A DNA stretch of 64,000 nucleotides, taken from NCBI RefSeq assembly GCF_004361735.1, contig NZ_SNVV01000009.1, positions 124,001 through 188,000 on the forward strand, in the 5' to 3' direction. The DNA is from Azoarcus indigens (lineage in GTDB: Bacteria > Pseudomonadota > Gammaproteobacteria > Burkholderiales > Rhodocyclaceae). A program made the position numbers and the translations under genes. Positions 40,907 to 50,635 of the stretch are shown here, one piece after another. Below the pieces are notes generated by a model. That model made no database searches and was not told where the DNA came from. It saw only the letters and a program-made list of their open reading frames with translations. Position 1 is the first letter of the stretch. The number at the start of each line of letters is the position of its first letter.

Positions 40907-41991
40907 CTCAGTTTCAGCGTCGACAGCCCGAACAGCACCAGCATCAGGGTGATGATCCAGAAGCGGACCACCACCTGCGTTTCCTTCCAGCCGCTCAATT
41001 CGTAGTGGTGGTGCAGCGGTGCCATGCGGAAGATGCGCTTGCCGCCGGAGGCCTTGAAGTACAGCACCTGCACCATCACCGACAGGGTCTCGGCCACGAA
41101 CAGGCCGCCCATGATGAAGAGCACGATCTCCTGGCGGACGATGACCGCCATCGTTCCCAGCGCCGCGCCCAGCGCCAGTGCGCCGACGTCGCCCATGAAG
41201 ACTTCCGCCGGATAAGCGTTGAACCACAGGAATCCGAGGCCCGCGCCGCAGATCGCGCCGCAGAACACCGCCAGCTCGCCCGCACCGGCGATGTAGGGCA
41301 CGCCCAGGTATTTCGAGAAACCGGCGTGGCCGGCCACGTAGGCGAAGATGGCCAGCGCACCGGCCACCATCACCGTCGGCATGATGGCAAGACCATCCAG
41401 TCCATCGGTGAGGTTCACCGCATGGCTGGTGCCGTTGATGACGAAATAGGTCAGCGCGACGAAGCCGAAAATGCCCAGCGGGTAGGCCACCGCCTTGAAG
41501 AAGGGCACGATCAGTTCAGTGTGGCTGGGGGTGTCGGCGGTCATGCCGAGGAAGATGGCCGCGGCCAGCGCGATCAGCGAAGTCCACAGGTATTTCCAGC
41601 GGCTGGGCAGGCCCTTGGGGTCGCGATGTACCACCTTGCGCCAGTCATCCACCCAGCCCACTGCGCCGAAGCCCAGCGTGACCAGCAGGGTGACCCAGAC
41701 GTAGGCGTTGCGCAGATCGCCCCACAGCAGGATGGTGACGGCAATGGCGATGAGGATGAGCGCACCGCCCATGGTGGGCGTTCCGGCCTTGGTCAGGTGC
41801 GACTTGGGCCCGTCGTCGCGCACCGCCTGGCCGATCTTCTTTGCCGCCAGCCAGCGGATGACGCCTGGACCGGCCACCAGGGAGATCACCAGCGCGGTCA
41901 GCGCGGCCAGCACCGTGCGCAGCGTGATGTAGCCGAAGACGTTGAAACCGCGGATGTCCTGGCCAAGCCAGAGGGCGAGTTCGAGCAGCAT
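40903..41991 (-). CDS. mraY: Phospho-N-acetylmuramoyl-pentapeptide transferase
   Basis: Integral membrane enzyme that links the MurNAc-pentapeptide to undecaprenyl phosphate (lipid I). 362 residues, about ten helices. [20 protein letters not shown] and [17 protein letters not shown] hold the conserved Asp pair; [14 protein letters not shown] and [20 protein letters not shown] are further signatures. It starts on the base after the murF stop. Confidence 0.98.
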   Translation of the reverse strand: MLLELALWLGQDIRGFNVFGYITLRTVLAALTALVISLVAGPGVIRWLAAKKIGQAVRDDGPKSHLTKAGTPTMGGALILIAIAVTILLWGDLRNAYVWVTLLVTLGFGAVGWVDDWRKVVHRDPKGLPSRWKYLWTSLIALAAAIFLGMTADTPSHTELIVPFFKAVAYPLGIFGFVALTYFVINGTSHAVNLTDGLDGLAIMPTVMVAGALAIFAYVAGHAGFSKYLGVPYIAGAGELAVFCGAICGAGLGFLWFNAYPAEVFMGDVGALALGAALGTMAVIVRQEIVLFIMGGLFVAETLSVMVQVLYFKASGGKRIFRMAPLHHHYELSGWKETQVVVRFWIITLMLVLFGLSTLKLR

Positions 41992-43404
41992 TTACGAATC
42001 CGAGTCCTTTTGGGGGGCGCCATTGTGCAGCGCCGCAAGTCGGTCCGCCACTCGCTCCATGCGCATGAAACGCGAGCCTTTCACCAGTACTACCGTATCC
42101 GCATCCAGGTGGGCGAGCAGGGCCTGCACCAGGGCTTCCGGGTCGGCAAAATGCTGGCCGCCGTCGCCGAAATTACTCACCGCCACCGCGCTCATCTCAC
42201 CCAGGGCGTAGAGCAGGTCAACGCCCTTGCTCTTGGCATAGCCGCCGATTTCGTCATGGACCTGGGCGCTGGCATCGCCGACCTCGCCCATGTCGCCGAG
42301 CACGAGCACCTTGCGACCCGGCGTGGAGGCCAGCACGTCGATGCCTGCCCGCATGGAGTCCGGGTTGGCGTTGTAGCTGTCATCCAGTACGGTGGAGCCC
42401 TTGGGACCGGCGCGGCGCTGCAGGCGGCCGCCGGTGCCGGCATAGGCGGCCAGCCCGGCGGCGACCGCTTCCGGCGTCGCGCCGGCTGCGAGGCAGAGCG
42501 CTGCTGCGCCGACGGCATTGCGCGCGTTATGCAAACCGGGAACCTGGAGCGAGATGTCTATTTTTCCCTGCGGCGTGTCGATATCGAGCCGCGAGCCGAG
42601 GCCGTGGAGGGTACACCGGCCCTGTACGTCCGCCGCGCTATCGATACCGAATGTCACAATCCGCCGACCGGCGTTGAGCGTGCGCCAGTAAGCGGCATGG
42701 GCGTCGTCGGCATTCACCACCGCGACGCCATCCTCGCCCAGTCCGTCGTAGATCGTGCCCTTTTCACGCGCGACCTCGGCCAGATTCCCCAGGCCGAGCA
42801 GATGAGCGCGCTGGGCATTGTTCACCAGGGCGGCGGTCGGGCGCGCGAGACGGGTCAGATAGCCGATCTCGCCCGGATGGTTCATACCCATCTCGATCAC
42901 TGCGGCGCGATGCATCGGCGCCAGCGCCAGCAACGTCAGCGGCAGGCCGATGTCGTTGTTGAAGTTGCCACGGGTGGCATGTACTGCCTCGTCGCCATAG
43001 CCGTCCAGGCGAACTTGGGCACGGAAGATGGCGGCGCACATTTCCTTGACGGTGGTCTTTCCATTGCTGCCGGTAATGCCCAGCAGCGGAATGGCGAAAC
43101 GGGCACGCCAACCCGCCGCCAGGGCACCCAGCGCCAGCCGGGTGTCGTCCACCACCAGCAGCGGCAGCGCGGCGTAATCGCCTTCCGCGCGCCAGGCGCT
43201 ATCCACCATGGCAGCAGCGGCACCGGCCTGTAGCGCGGCCAGCACGAAATCATGGCCGTCGAAGCGCTCGCCGCGAAGGGCGACGAAGAGCTGGCCCGGC
43301 CTTATCGCCCGGCTGTCCGTGCCCACGCTCTCGAAGCGCGCGTCGCCCTGCGCCTGCGCGGCCCGGCTGGAGAGTTCCTTTGCAGCTTCCTGCAGCGTCA
43401 TCAT
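41992..43404 (-). CDS. murF: UDP-N-acetylmuramoyl-tripeptide-D-alanyl-D-alanine ligase
   Basis: Adds D-Ala-D-Ala to complete the pentapeptide. 470 residues. SVGTDSRAIRPGQLFVALRGERFDGHDF in the N-domain, ATP-binding LLGITGSNGKTTVKEM, VIEMGMNHPGEIGYLT, and VLDDSYNANPDSMRAG in the centre. ATG at 43404 overlaps the murE stop as ATGA; an in-frame ATG at 43428 lies inside murE and is less likely. Confidence 0.97.
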   Translation of the reverse strand: MMTLQEAAKELSSRAAQAQGDARFESVGTDSRAIRPGQLFVALRGERFDGHDFVLAALQAGAAAAMVDSAWRAEGDYAALPLLVVDDTRLALGALAAGWRARFAIPLLGITGSNGKTTVKEMCAAIFRAQVRLDGYGDEAVHATRGNFNNDIGLPLTLLALAPMHRAAVIEMGMNHPGEIGYLTRLARPTAALVNNAQRAHLLGLGNLAEVAREKGTIYDGLGEDGVAVVNADDAHAAYWRTLNAGRRIVTFGIDSAADVQGRCTLHGLGSRLDIDTPQGKIDISLQVPGLHNARNAVGAAALCLAAGATPEAVAAGLAAYAGTGGRLQRRAGPKGSTVLDDSYNANPDSMRAGIDVLASTPGRKVLVLGDMGEVGDASAQVHDEIGGYAKSKGVDLLYALGEMSAVAVSNFGDGGQHFADPEALVQALLAHLDADTVVLVKGSRFMRMERVADRLAALHNGAPQKDSDS

Positions 43405-44903
43405 GACGTCGGCCCCATGGTGTTCCATGCCGCAAGCGCTGCCCGGGCCTGCTCCAGATCGGAGAACGGCAGGCGCTTGCCGTGAATTTCCTGATAGGGC
43501 TCATGGCCCTTGCCGGCGACGACGACCACGTCATCCGCACCAGCCGCACCGATGGCCGCGCGTATCGCCTCAGCACGATCGATGATGCGTTCGGCTGCCG
43601 CACCGGCACCACCCGCCACCGCCTCGACGATGGCAGCCGGATCTTCGCTGCGCGGGTTGTCGCTGGTGACGACGATGCGGTCGGCCAGTTGACGCGCCAC
43701 TTCGCCCATCATCGGCCGCTTGCCGGGATCGCGGTCACCACCGCAGCCGAACACGCAGATGAGCCGGCCGCCGCGGGCGCGAGCGGTTTCCCTCACCGCC
43801 TCCAGCACCTTGGCCAGCGCGTCCGGCGAGTGGGCGTAGTCAATGACCACCAGCGGCTCGCCGACGCCGCCGACCAGTTGCATGCGCCCCTCCGGCGGCG
43901 TCAGCCGGCCGGCCACCGCCAGCACTTCCGGCAGCGGAATGCCACGGGCGAGCAAGGCACCGATGACCGCCAGCAGATTGGAGACATTGAAGGGCGCCAC
44001 CATGCGCACCTGCATCTCGGCGCTCTCGCCCTCCCATTGCAGGGCAAAGCGCAGGCCAGCGGCCGAGGTCTGCACCCGGTCGGCCACCAGCACCCGGGCG
44101 CCCGCCACCGCCGTTGCATTGGAGGCAACCTGGGTATAGCCGATGACTTCGGTGCCGGCATCCGCCAGCCGGCGGGCGTGGTAGAGACCGAAGCCGTCGT
44201 CGAAGTTGATGACCGCGCTGGAAATGCCGGGCAGCGCAAACAACCGGGCCTTGGCCGCCGCGTAGGCTTCCATCGTGCCGTGGTAGTCCAGGTGGTCGCG
44301 GGTGAGGTTGGTGAAGATGGCAACGTCGAAGCGCGCGCCATTCACCCGCCCCTGGTCGAGGCCGATTGAGGACACCTCCATCGCGGCGGCACCGGCGCCG
44401 GCGGCCAGGAAGCCGGCCAGCATGCGGTGCAATTCCAGCGCATCCGGCGTTGTGTTGGCGCCCGCCTCCAATTGGCCCGGGAAGCCGCAGCCCAGTGTGC
44501 CGACAATGCCGCAGCGAGTGCCCAGGTCTTCCAGCGCCCGTGCCAGCCACTGGCTCACCGTGGTCTTGCCGTTGGTGCCGGTAACGCCTGCCAGCCACAG
44601 GTGGGCGGAGGGGCGGCCACAGATCTCGTCCGCCACATGACCGGACAACTCGCGCAAGCCGGTCACCGGCAGCGAAGGCACCGGCAGCGCTTCGGCCTGG
44701 AAACCATCACCGTTCTCCCACAGCACTGCGGCGGCGCCCTTCTCCACCGCAGCGCGCAGATAGCGGCGGCCATCGGTGGTGAAACCGGGCCAGGCGGCGA
44801 AGACGTCGCCGGCCCCGACACGCCGGGAGTCGGCGGTAATGCCGGTCGGCGCCACGCCGGCCTTGCGCAACTCATCAAGGAGCAGGAGGGCGGGCGTACT
44901 CAC
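43401..44903 (-). CDS. murE: UDP-MurNAc-tripeptide synthetase, meso-diaminopimelate type
   Basis: Adds the third stem residue. 500 residues. ATP site [16 protein letters not shown], a carbamylated-Lys region, and TSDNPRSEDPAAIVEAV; the DNPR motif marks meso-diaminopimelate rather than lysine as substrate, as expected for a Gram-negative. Overlaps ftsI and murF by 4 bp each. Confidence 0.98.
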   Translation of the reverse strand: MSTPALLLLDELRKAGVAPTGITADSRRVGAGDVFAAWPGFTTDGRRYLRAAVEKGAAAVLWENGDGFQAEALPVPSLPVTGLRELSGHVADEICGRPSAHLWLAGVTGTNGKTTVSQWLARALEDLGTRCGIVGTLGCGFPGQLEAGANTTPDALELHRMLAGFLAAGAGAAAMEVSSIGLDQGRVNGARFDVAIFTNLTRDHLDYHGTMEAYAAAKARLFALPGISSAVINFDDGFGLYHARRLADAGTEVIGYTQVASNATAVAGARVLVADRVQTSAAGLRFALQWEGESAEMQVRMVAPFNVSNLLAVIGALLARGIPLPEVLAVAGRLTPPEGRMQLVGGVGEPLVVIDYAHSPDALAKVLEAVRETARARGGRLICVFGCGGDRDPGKRPMMGEVARQLADRIVVTSDNPRSEDPAAIVEAVAGGAGAAAERIIDRAEAIRAAIGAAGADDVVVVAGKGHEPYQEIHGKRLPFSDLEQARAALAAWNTMGPTS

Positions 44904-46663
44904 ATGTTCTCCCGCGCCTGGGTGGCAGGGGTGGCTTCGCCCGGCTTGCGCGCCAGCTGCAACGGCGCCAGCGGCTTATCCGGCGCAATGCCCAGCGTAC
45001 GCAGCGAACCTTCCATGATGCGGGAGAACACCGGGCCTGCCACCGTGCCGGCGTAATAACCGCCGGCGGTGGGCTCATCGATCATCACCGCCACCACCAG
45101 CCGCGGGTTGGAAGCCGGGGCAAAACCGACGAAGGACGCCACGTACTTCTTGGTGTAGACGCCCCCCTCGATCTTCAGCGCGGTACCGGTCTTGCCGCCG
45201 ACGCGGTAACCGGCCACGTTGGCGCGGGTAGCGGTGCCACCCGCCTCGGTCACCGTCTCCAGCATGGCGCGCATCTCCTTCACCGTCTGCGGCGAGAACA
45301 CGCGGCGGCCATTGGAAGGCAGACCGTCCAGCTTGGTCAGGGACAGCGGGATGAGCTCACCGTCGCGGGCGAACACCATATAGGCGCGCGCAATCTGGAT
45401 CAGGCTCATCGAAATGCCGTGACCATAGGACATGGTGGCCTGCTCGATCGGTCGCCAGGTCTTGGCTGGCCGCACACGGCCTCCGGTCTCGCCGGGAAAG
45501 CCAAGGTTCAGCGGCGCGCCGAAGCCCAGTTGCTCGAACAAGTGCCACATTTCGTCCGGCGTGAATTGCAGCGCGATCTTCACCGTGCCGATGTTGGAAG
45601 ACTTCTGGATCACCTCCGCCACCGTCAGCGCGCCCATGCGGTGCGAGTCGGAGATGGTGGCAGTGCCTATGGTCATCCGGCCGGGGGCGGTATCTACCAC
45701 CGTGGTCGGCTTCACCTTGCCGCGCTCCAGCGCCATGCCGACGATGAAGGGCTTCATTACCGAACCAGGCTCGAAGGCATCGGTGAAGGCGCGATTGCGC
45801 AGTTGCGCGCCGGTGAGGTTGCTGCGGTTGTTCGGGTTGTAGGTAGGCGCATTCGCCAGCGCCAGCACCTCGCCGGTGCGGGCGTCCAGCACCACTGCAG
45901 CGCCGGCCTTGGCCTTGTGCTCCTGCATGGCGTCGCGCAGCGCGGTGTAGGCGAGGTACTGGATCTTGCCATCCATGGACAGCACCACATCCTCACCTTC
46001 ACGCGGCGGACGGATGGACTCGACATCCTCCACGATCTGGCCACGCCTGTCCTTGATCACCCTGCGCGAGCCCGGCGCGCCGGCCAGGATCTTCTCGTAG
46101 GCCAGTTCGATGCCTTCCTGGCCCTTGTCCTCGACGCCAGTGAAGCCCAGCATGTGGGCGGTCACCTCGCCGCCCGGGTAATACCGGCGGTACTCCTGCT
46201 GCTGATGGATGCCGGGCAGCTTCAGTGCGGCAATGCGCTCCGCCAGATCCGGCGACAGCTGACGCTTCAGGTAGACGAAGTCGCGACCGCTGGACAGCCT
46301 GTCGTTCAACTCGGCGACGTTCATCTCCAGCAGCGCTGCGAGCCTGCGCGCATCCGCCGGCTCCAGTTTGGCGTCGGCGGGAATCGCCCAGACCGAACGC
46401 ACCGGCGTGCTGACCGCCAGCATGTCGCCATTGCGGTCGGTGATGCGGCCGCGGGTAGCCGGCACCTCGATCACCCGGGCGTAGCGCGACTCGCCCTTGG
46501 CTTGCAGGAAGGCGTTATTGATGCCTTGCAGATAAGCCGCCCGGCCGACCAGCGCAAGCGAGCAACCCAGTAGAGCGAGCAGCACGAAGCGGGGACGCCA
46601 GGCCGGCAGTTCCCGCTTCAGCAGCGGATTGTGGTTGAAGGTGACAGGACGCTGCTTGCTCAC
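44900..46663 (-). CDS. ftsI: Septal peptidoglycan transpeptidase FtsI (PBP3)
   Basis: Class B penicillin-binding protein that crosslinks septal wall. 587 residues: one N-terminal membrane helix (about 25-45), a dimerisation domain with RGRITDRNGDMLA, then the transpeptidase with the active Ser in FEPGSVMKPF, SSN in QKSSNIGTVK and KTG in GGKTGTALKI. Overlaps ftsL and murE by 4 bp. Confidence 0.98.
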   Translation of the reverse strand: MSKQRPVTFNHNPLLKRELPAWRPRFVLLALLGCSLALVGRAAYLQGINNAFLQAKGESRYARVIEVPATRGRITDRNGDMLAVSTPVRSVWAIPADAKLEPADARRLAALLEMNVAELNDRLSSGRDFVYLKRQLSPDLAERIAALKLPGIHQQQEYRRYYPGGEVTAHMLGFTGVEDKGQEGIELAYEKILAGAPGSRRVIKDRRGQIVEDVESIRPPREGEDVVLSMDGKIQYLAYTALRDAMQEHKAKAGAAVVLDARTGEVLALANAPTYNPNNRSNLTGAQLRNRAFTDAFEPGSVMKPFIVGMALERGKVKPTTVVDTAPGRMTIGTATISDSHRMGALTVAEVIQKSSNIGTVKIALQFTPDEMWHLFEQLGFGAPLNLGFPGETGGRVRPAKTWRPIEQATMSYGHGISMSLIQIARAYMVFARDGELIPLSLTKLDGLPSNGRRVFSPQTVKEMRAMLETVTEAGGTATRANVAGYRVGGKTGTALKIEGGVYTKKYVASFVGFAPASNPRLVVAVMIDEPTAGGYYAGTVAGPVFSRIMEGSLRTLGIAPDKPLAPLQLARKPGEATPATQARENM

Positions 46664-46926
46664 GACTGCGGCTCCACCACGATGACTTGGGCCGAAACCG
46701 GCGGCCGCATCCCCAGTTTTTCACGCGCCAGCTTTTCCACCCGGGCATGCGCCGCCCAGGTGCTCTGCTCCAGTTGCAGTTGGCCCCATTCCACCTCCAG
46801 GCCATGCGCCCGCGCCTGCTGGCGCTCCAGCTCGGTGAAGAGCTTGCGCGCCTGATGCTGGGCGGCAACCACGCCGAGCGCACTGGCAACAACCAGGGCC
46901 ACGAGCAGGGCATCGAAACGGATCAT
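46660..46926 (-). CDS. ftsL: Cell division protein FtsL
   Basis: 88-residue bitopic protein that pairs with FtsB and FtsQ to activate FtsWI. One membrane helix (about 4-22, [19 protein letters not shown]) followed by a periplasmic coiled coil ([20 protein letters not shown]) and a short tail. Sequence conservation is low in the family; the position between rsmH and ftsI settles the call. Confidence 0.92.
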   Translation of the reverse strand: MIRFDALLVALVVASALGVVAAQHQARKLFTELERQQARAHGLEVEWGQLQLEQSTWAAHARVEKLAREKLGMRPPVSAQVIVVEPQS

Positions 46927-47858
46927 GCGGCCTCCGCGCGCTCGGCAACCCGCATCACCGCGCTGCGCGCACGCGGATTGACGGCGACCTCGGCCTCGCC
47001 CGGGCGCACCGCCTTTCCCACCAGCCGCAGACGCGGCTGCGGCAGCTCGCTCGCCCGCACCGGCAGGCGAGAGGGCAGTTGCTGCGGCCGCGCCTCATCA
47101 CGCATGAAGCGCTTCACGATGCGGTCTTCCAGCGAGTGGAAGCTGATGACGACCAAGCGCCCCCCTACCCGCAGGCGCTCCACGCAGGCCGGCAACACCT
47201 GGCTCAGCTCTTCGAGCTCCTGATTGATGAAAATCCGTAGAGCCTGGAAGCTGCGCGTCGCTGGATGCTGCCCCGGCTCGCGTGTCCGGACCGCTTTCTC
47301 CACGATCGCGGCAAGTTGTCCAGTGGTCGCAACAGCCCCCCCTGCCCGAGCAGCTGCAAGCGCCTTTGCAATCGCATAAGCAAACCGTTCTTCCCCATAA
47401 TCTCTCAGCACCTCCGTAATCTCGGCGACGGAGGCTTCCGCCAGCCACTCCGCCGCGGTCTGCCCACGGCTGGTATCCATGCGCATGTCCAGCGGCGCAT
47501 CGAAGCGAAAACTCATCCCCCGGCTGGCATCGTCCAGCTGCGGCGAAGACACCCCCAGGTCGAGCAACACGCCATCCACCCGCTCCACGCGCAGGCGGCC
47601 CAGTTCCGCATCCAGCGCACTGAAAGGCGCATGCACCAGGGTCAACCTGGCGTCCGCCAGCGCCTTGCCGGCCTCAATGGCAGCCGGATCGCGATCGAAG
47701 GCGATGAGACGACCGCGCTCGCCCAAACGCGCGAGTAGCGCGCGGCTGTGCCCGCCGCGGCCGAAGGTGCCATCTACATAGATACCGTCCGGCTTCACGG
47801 CGAGCGCCTCCACGGCCTCGGCCAGCAGAACGGTGACATGGGAGAGCGGGCCACTCAC
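46923..47858 (-). CDS. rsmH: 16S rRNA (cytosine-1402-N4)-methyltransferase RsmH
   Basis: Methylates C1402 in the decoding centre. 311 residues. [36 protein letters not shown] is the family N-terminus with the SAM-binding glycines; [21 protein letters not shown] and [14 protein letters not shown] are diagnostic. GTG at 47858 overlaps the mraZ stop as GTGA. The partner rsmI, which modifies the ribose of the same base, is at 50636-51511. Confidence 0.97.
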   Translation of the reverse strand: MSGPLSHVTVLLAEAVEALAVKPDGIYVDGTFGRGGHSRALLARLGERGRLIAFDRDPAAIEAGKALADARLTLVHAPFSALDAELGRLRVERVDGVLLDLGVSSPQLDDASRGMSFRFDAPLDMRMDTSRGQTAAEWLAEASVAEITEVLRDYGEERFAYAIAKALAAARAGGAVATTGQLAAIVEKAVRTREPGQHPATRSFQALRIFINQELEELSQVLPACVERLRVGGRLVVISFHSLEDRIVKRFMRDEARPQQLPSRLPVRASELPQPRLRLVGKAVRPGEAEVAVNPRARSAVMRVAERAEAA

Positions 47859-48298
47859 AGGACGAGGCTCTCGAGGCCCGGCGGCAGTTCGCCGCCCGCC
47901 AGCGCCAGCATGGCGTCCTGCTGCCGCTGCCAGCCTTCGTCGGACCACAGTTCGAAGTGGCTGCCCTGGCCGACCAGCCAGACCTGCTTGTCCAGCTCGG
48001 CGAACTTGCGCAGCGAGGGCGCAACCAGCACCCGGCCGGCGCCGTCCAGGACTTCTTCCTGGGCAAAACCGATCAGCATGCGTTTGAAGGTGAGCGTGCC
48101 CTGATCCATGCCGGGCATGCGGGTGATCTGGTCACGGATGGGTTCCCAGGCGGCGAGGGGATAGACCAGCAGACAGCGGTGCGGGTGCACCGTCATCACC
48201 AGCGGAGCGCCGTCCGGCGTCAGCGCGTCACGATGCCGCGCCGGAATCGCAAGGCGACCCTTCGCATCGAGACTGAGCGCGCTGGCTCCCTGGAACAT
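47855..48298 (-). CDS. mraZ: Transcriptional regulator MraZ
   Basis: 147 residues with two SpoVT/AbrB-like swapped-hairpin units. [26 protein letters not shown] is the conserved N-terminus and the second [16 protein letters not shown] repeat follows. In E. coli MraZ represses its own promoter and thus the whole dcw cluster by binding a short tandem repeat. Four such repeats lie just upstream here, so autoregulation is expected. Confidence 0.97.
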   Translation of the reverse strand: MFQGASALSLDAKGRLAIPARHRDALTPDGAPLVMTVHPHRCLLVYPLAAWEPIRDQITRMPGMDQGTLTFKRMLIGFAQEEVLDGAGRVLVAPSLRKFAELDKQVWLVGQGSHFELWSDEGWQRQQDAMLALAGGELPPGLESLVL

Positions 48299-48328
48299 TT
48301 TCCCCCCTGAACCGGAAGGGTGACGCAG

Positions 48329-48368
48329 TTTCTTCCACGTTCACCCACTTTTCACCACTAAGCCCCAC
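48329..48368 (-). promoter_or_regulatory. Four tandem 10-bp MraZ-box-like repeats
   Basis: Read on minus from 48368: GTGGGGCTTA, GTGGTGAAAA, GTGGGTGAAC, GTGGAAGAAA, each exactly 10 bp and in register. Known MraZ operators are GTGG/TGGG repeats with 10-bp period, usually three copies. The first repeat touches the -10 box, so bound MraZ would block the promoter. The last ends 31 bp before the mraZ ATG. Confidence 0.85.
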
Positions 48369-48395
48369 TCTAGAGCAAAGCCAGTGCACGGTCAA
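48367..48395 (-). promoter_or_regulatory. Promoter of the dcw cluster (Pmra)
   Basis: On minus: -35 TTGACC (48390-48395), 17-bp spacer, -10 TAGAGT (48367-48372). A good sigma-70 fit directly in front of the MraZ repeats. Start of transcription expected near 48360, giving a leader of about 60 nt. Confidence 0.75.
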
Positions 48396-48618
48396 GCGAG
48401 ACGCCCTGGGTTTTCCGTTGTTACACAATGACTTAACGCCACCTTCAGAAGTGCGTCGAAGCCCATGAAAAACAAGGCAAATAGGACAAAGCGGCGCAAT
48501 GCGGGCAGCGCATCCGCCCGCGGGGGATTCAAAGTGGAGAAAAGTGGGAAACGGGACCAGAAAAGGTCCCGCGACGCCACAGGCGGCGCCTTTGAACCGG
48601 AGGGGGAAGAAGCGAATT
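48396..48618. other. Gap between rnpB and the dcw promoter
   Basis: 223 bp without a convincing gene. A 62-codon minus-strand frame (48392-48580) lacks a ribosome site and family resemblance. The gap contains the probable rnpB terminator (48548-48571) and two plus-strand GTGG repeats, GTGGAGAAAA and GTGGGAAACG (48534-48553), that resemble the MraZ boxes in inverted orientation. Confidence 0.5.
48548..48571 (-). terminator. Probable rnpB terminator
   Basis: Minus-strand CGGGACC-TTTTCT-GGTCCCG (7-bp stem) followed by TTTCCC, 48 bp after the 3' end of the RNase P RNA gene. The T tract is short. Confidence 0.5.
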
Positions 48619-49036
48619 GGGAAGTTCGCCGATAAGCCGGGTTCTGTCGAACGCTGCAGCTTTCGCCAGCAACGTCGGGCAGTCATTCCTCTGGGCGACG
48701 CGTTACCGCGCCGCTCTAGCAGCCTACCCGGGAGCGACGCGAGCCACGCCAATGCTCCCCTATTTGGCCTTGCCCCGGATGGGGTTTACCGTGCCAGGTC
48801 CTGTTGCCAGTCCTGCGGTGGGCTCTTACCCCACCGTTTCACCCTTGCCTGTGCCGGAGCTTGCGCTCCAAAAGACACTGCCGCCTTGCGGCGGCAGATC
48901 TGGCCATCGGCGGTTTGCTTTCTGTTGCACTTTCCGTCGCCTCACGGCGCCCGGCCGTTAGCCGGCATCCTGCTCTGCGGGGCCCGGACTTTCCTCCACG
49001 CACCGAGGTACGCAGCGACTGCCTGGCGAACTTCCC
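48619..49036 (-). ncRNA. rnpB: RNase P RNA, bacterial type A
   Basis: Catalytic RNA that trims tRNA 5' leaders. About 418 nt. The 12-nt 5' end (49025-49036) pairs perfectly with the 3' end (48619-48630) as helix P1. Universal core sequences are present: GAGGAAAGTCCGGGC (about 48982-48996), GGTAAGAGCCCACCGCA near the middle and ACAGAACCCGGCTTATCGG near the 3' end. Transcribed in the same direction as the dcw cluster, upstream of it. Confidence 0.96.
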
Positions 49037-49043
49037 GACACGG

Positions 49044-49049
49044 ATTATA
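49044..49049 (-). promoter_or_regulatory. -10 box of rnpB
   Basis: Perfect TATAAT on minus, 7 bp before the first base of helix P1, which fits a start of transcription at the mature 5' end. No obvious -35. Confidence 0.75.
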
Positions 49050-49075
49050 CGCGGAGCCGGCACCAACCCGGTGCT

Positions 49076-49507
49076 TCATTGCGCGGCGGGGGTAGCCTCG
49101 CGAGTGAAAACGGGAGCGCCATCCCGCAGCTGGAAGCGCCCAACCAGCGGCCCCGGCGGCTCGCCGCCCGCATTGTCCCAGTCCTGCACCAGGCAACGGT
49201 CGGTTCCCGCCAGATACCAGCGATTGCCCTGATGCAGCGCCCACAAGCGGTCGCCAGCCTCGTAGACCTGCATCTCCTCCATCACCGTCGGCCCCGGATG
49301 TATGGTCACCTTGCGCTGGCAATCCGGGAGACGGGAGGCCACTACCGCCTGCTCCACGCTGCTATCCCACAGCCAGCGCTGCTCACGCACCAGGATCAGC
49401 GCGTGCTGGCTGCCATCGATGGAATAAGCGGTGGCATTGTTCTCGCAGGCCGTCAGCAGCGGGAGGGCGGCGAGGGCAAGCAGGATGCGCGGCAGAGCTG
49501 AGGTCAT
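49076..49507 (-). CDS. Putative lipoprotein of unknown function
   Basis: 143 residues. A lipoprotein signal ends in LPLLTAC (Cys at about residue 20). The mature part is small and Trp-rich (EQRWLWDSSVEQ, GDRLWALHQGNRWYLAG) with a Cys pair (DCQRK and RCLVQDW) that may form a disulfide. Probably periplasmic or outer-membrane. ATG at 49507; downstream of pyrC on the same strand, upstream of rnpB. No family recognised. Confidence 0.78.
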   Translation of the reverse strand: MTSALPRILLALAALPLLTACENNATAYSIDGSQHALILVREQRWLWDSSVEQAVVASRLPDCQRKVTIHPGPTVMEEMQVYEAGDRLWALHQGNRWYLAGTDRCLVQDWDNAGGEPPGPLVGRFQLRDGAPVFTREATPAAQ

Positions 49508-49547
49508 GGGAGGTCTCGAGAGGATCGCGGCGTGAGCCGGAGCAGCC

Positions 49548-50582
49548 TCAGGCTGCCAGCTTCCAGCCCAGCGACTCGCCGGCGCGCAGGGGCACCAGCG
49601 GATCGCCCGGCAGATAATCGTAGGCAGCCGGCACCGTCCAGCTTTCGCGCTGCAGACTGATTTTGTCCGGGTTTGGCTGCAGCCCATAGAAAGCGGCGCC
49701 GTTGAGGCTGGCGAAGGCTTCGAGGCGGTCCAAGGCACCGACCGAGTCGAACAGCTCCGCATACAGTTCGATACCCGCATGCGAGGAGTAGCAGCCAGCA
49801 CAGCCGCAGCTCGCCTCCTTGGTGCTGCGGGCATGGGGCGCGGAATCGGTACCCAGGAAGAAACGGCTGTTGCCCGACGTGACCGCTTCCACCAACGCCA
49901 GCCTGTGAGTTTCGCGCTTGAGTACCGGGAGACAGTAATGATGCGGGCGGATGCCGCCGGCGAAGAGCGCATTGCGGTTGAACAGCAGATGCTGCGGGGT
50001 AACGCTGGCAGCAACGTTGCCGCCCGCAGCGCGGACGAACTGCGCCGCCTCCGCGGTGGTGATGTGCTCGAACACCACCTTGAGCGCCGGGAAGCGGCGT
50101 ACCAGCGGTGACAGCACCTTCTCGATGAACACCCGCTCGCGGTCGAAGGCGTCCACGTCACCCGCCACCTCGCCGTGTACACAGAGCACCAGGCCACGCG
50201 ACTCCATCCGCTCCAGCACCGGGTGGATCTTCTCGATGGCGGTGACACCGGCGTCGGAATTGGTCGTCGCCCCGGCCGGATAGAGTTTGGCGGCGATAAT
50301 GTGGCCGCTGTCCTTGGCGCGGTCGATCTCGTCCGCCGGCATGTTGTCGGTGAGGTACAAGCTCATCAATGGCTGGAAGCTGCTGCCCGCAGGCACCGCC
50401 GCCAGGATGCGATCCCGGTAAGCCAGCGCCTGGGCTGTGGTGACGACCGGTGGCTTCAGGTTGGGCATGATCAGCGCCCTGCCGAAACGCTCCGCGGTGT
50501 GCGGTACCACTGCAGCCAGGGCGGCGCCGTCGCGCACATGCAGATGCCAGTCATCGGGGCGGGTCAGGGTCAAGGTGTTCAT
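49548..50582 (-). CDS. pyrC: Dihydroorotase (type II)
   Basis: Third step of pyrimidine synthesis: cyclises carbamoyl-aspartate. 344 residues, like the E. coli enzyme. [13 protein letters not shown] gives the HxH zinc pair, [14 protein letters not shown] holds the bridging carbamylated Lys, HGEV and FEHITTA further metal ligands, and [14 protein letters not shown] the catalytic Asp. The ATG at 50582 ([12 protein letters not shown]) is preferred to the upstream in-frame start. Confidence 0.97.
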   Translation of the reverse strand: MNTLTLTRPDDWHLHVRDGAALAAVVPHTAERFGRALIMPNLKPPVVTTAQALAYRDRILAAVPAGSSFQPLMSLYLTDNMPADEIDRAKDSGHIIAAKLYPAGATTNSDAGVTAIEKIHPVLERMESRGLVLCVHGEVAGDVDAFDRERVFIEKVLSPLVRRFPALKVVFEHITTAEAAQFVRAAGGNVAASVTPQHLLFNRNALFAGGIRPHHYCLPVLKRETHRLALVEAVTSGNSRFFLGTDSAPHARSTKEASCGCAGCYSSHAGIELYAELFDSVGALDRLEAFASLNGAAFYGLQPNPDKISLQRESWTVPAAYDYLPGDPLVPLRAGESLGWKLAA

Positions 50583-50635
50583 GCGCACTTCTCTCGAGGC
50601 TTTTCTGCAAGGCAAAGCCGGATTATAGGCGGGCT

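Noticed and set aside
40816-43233. 805-codon open frame on the plus strand
   Set aside because: Antisense to mraY, murF and the start of murD; same composition artefact.
48392-48580. 62-codon minus-strand frame upstream of mraZ
   Set aside because: No ribosome site, contains the -35 region of the dcw promoter near its end and no family resemblance.
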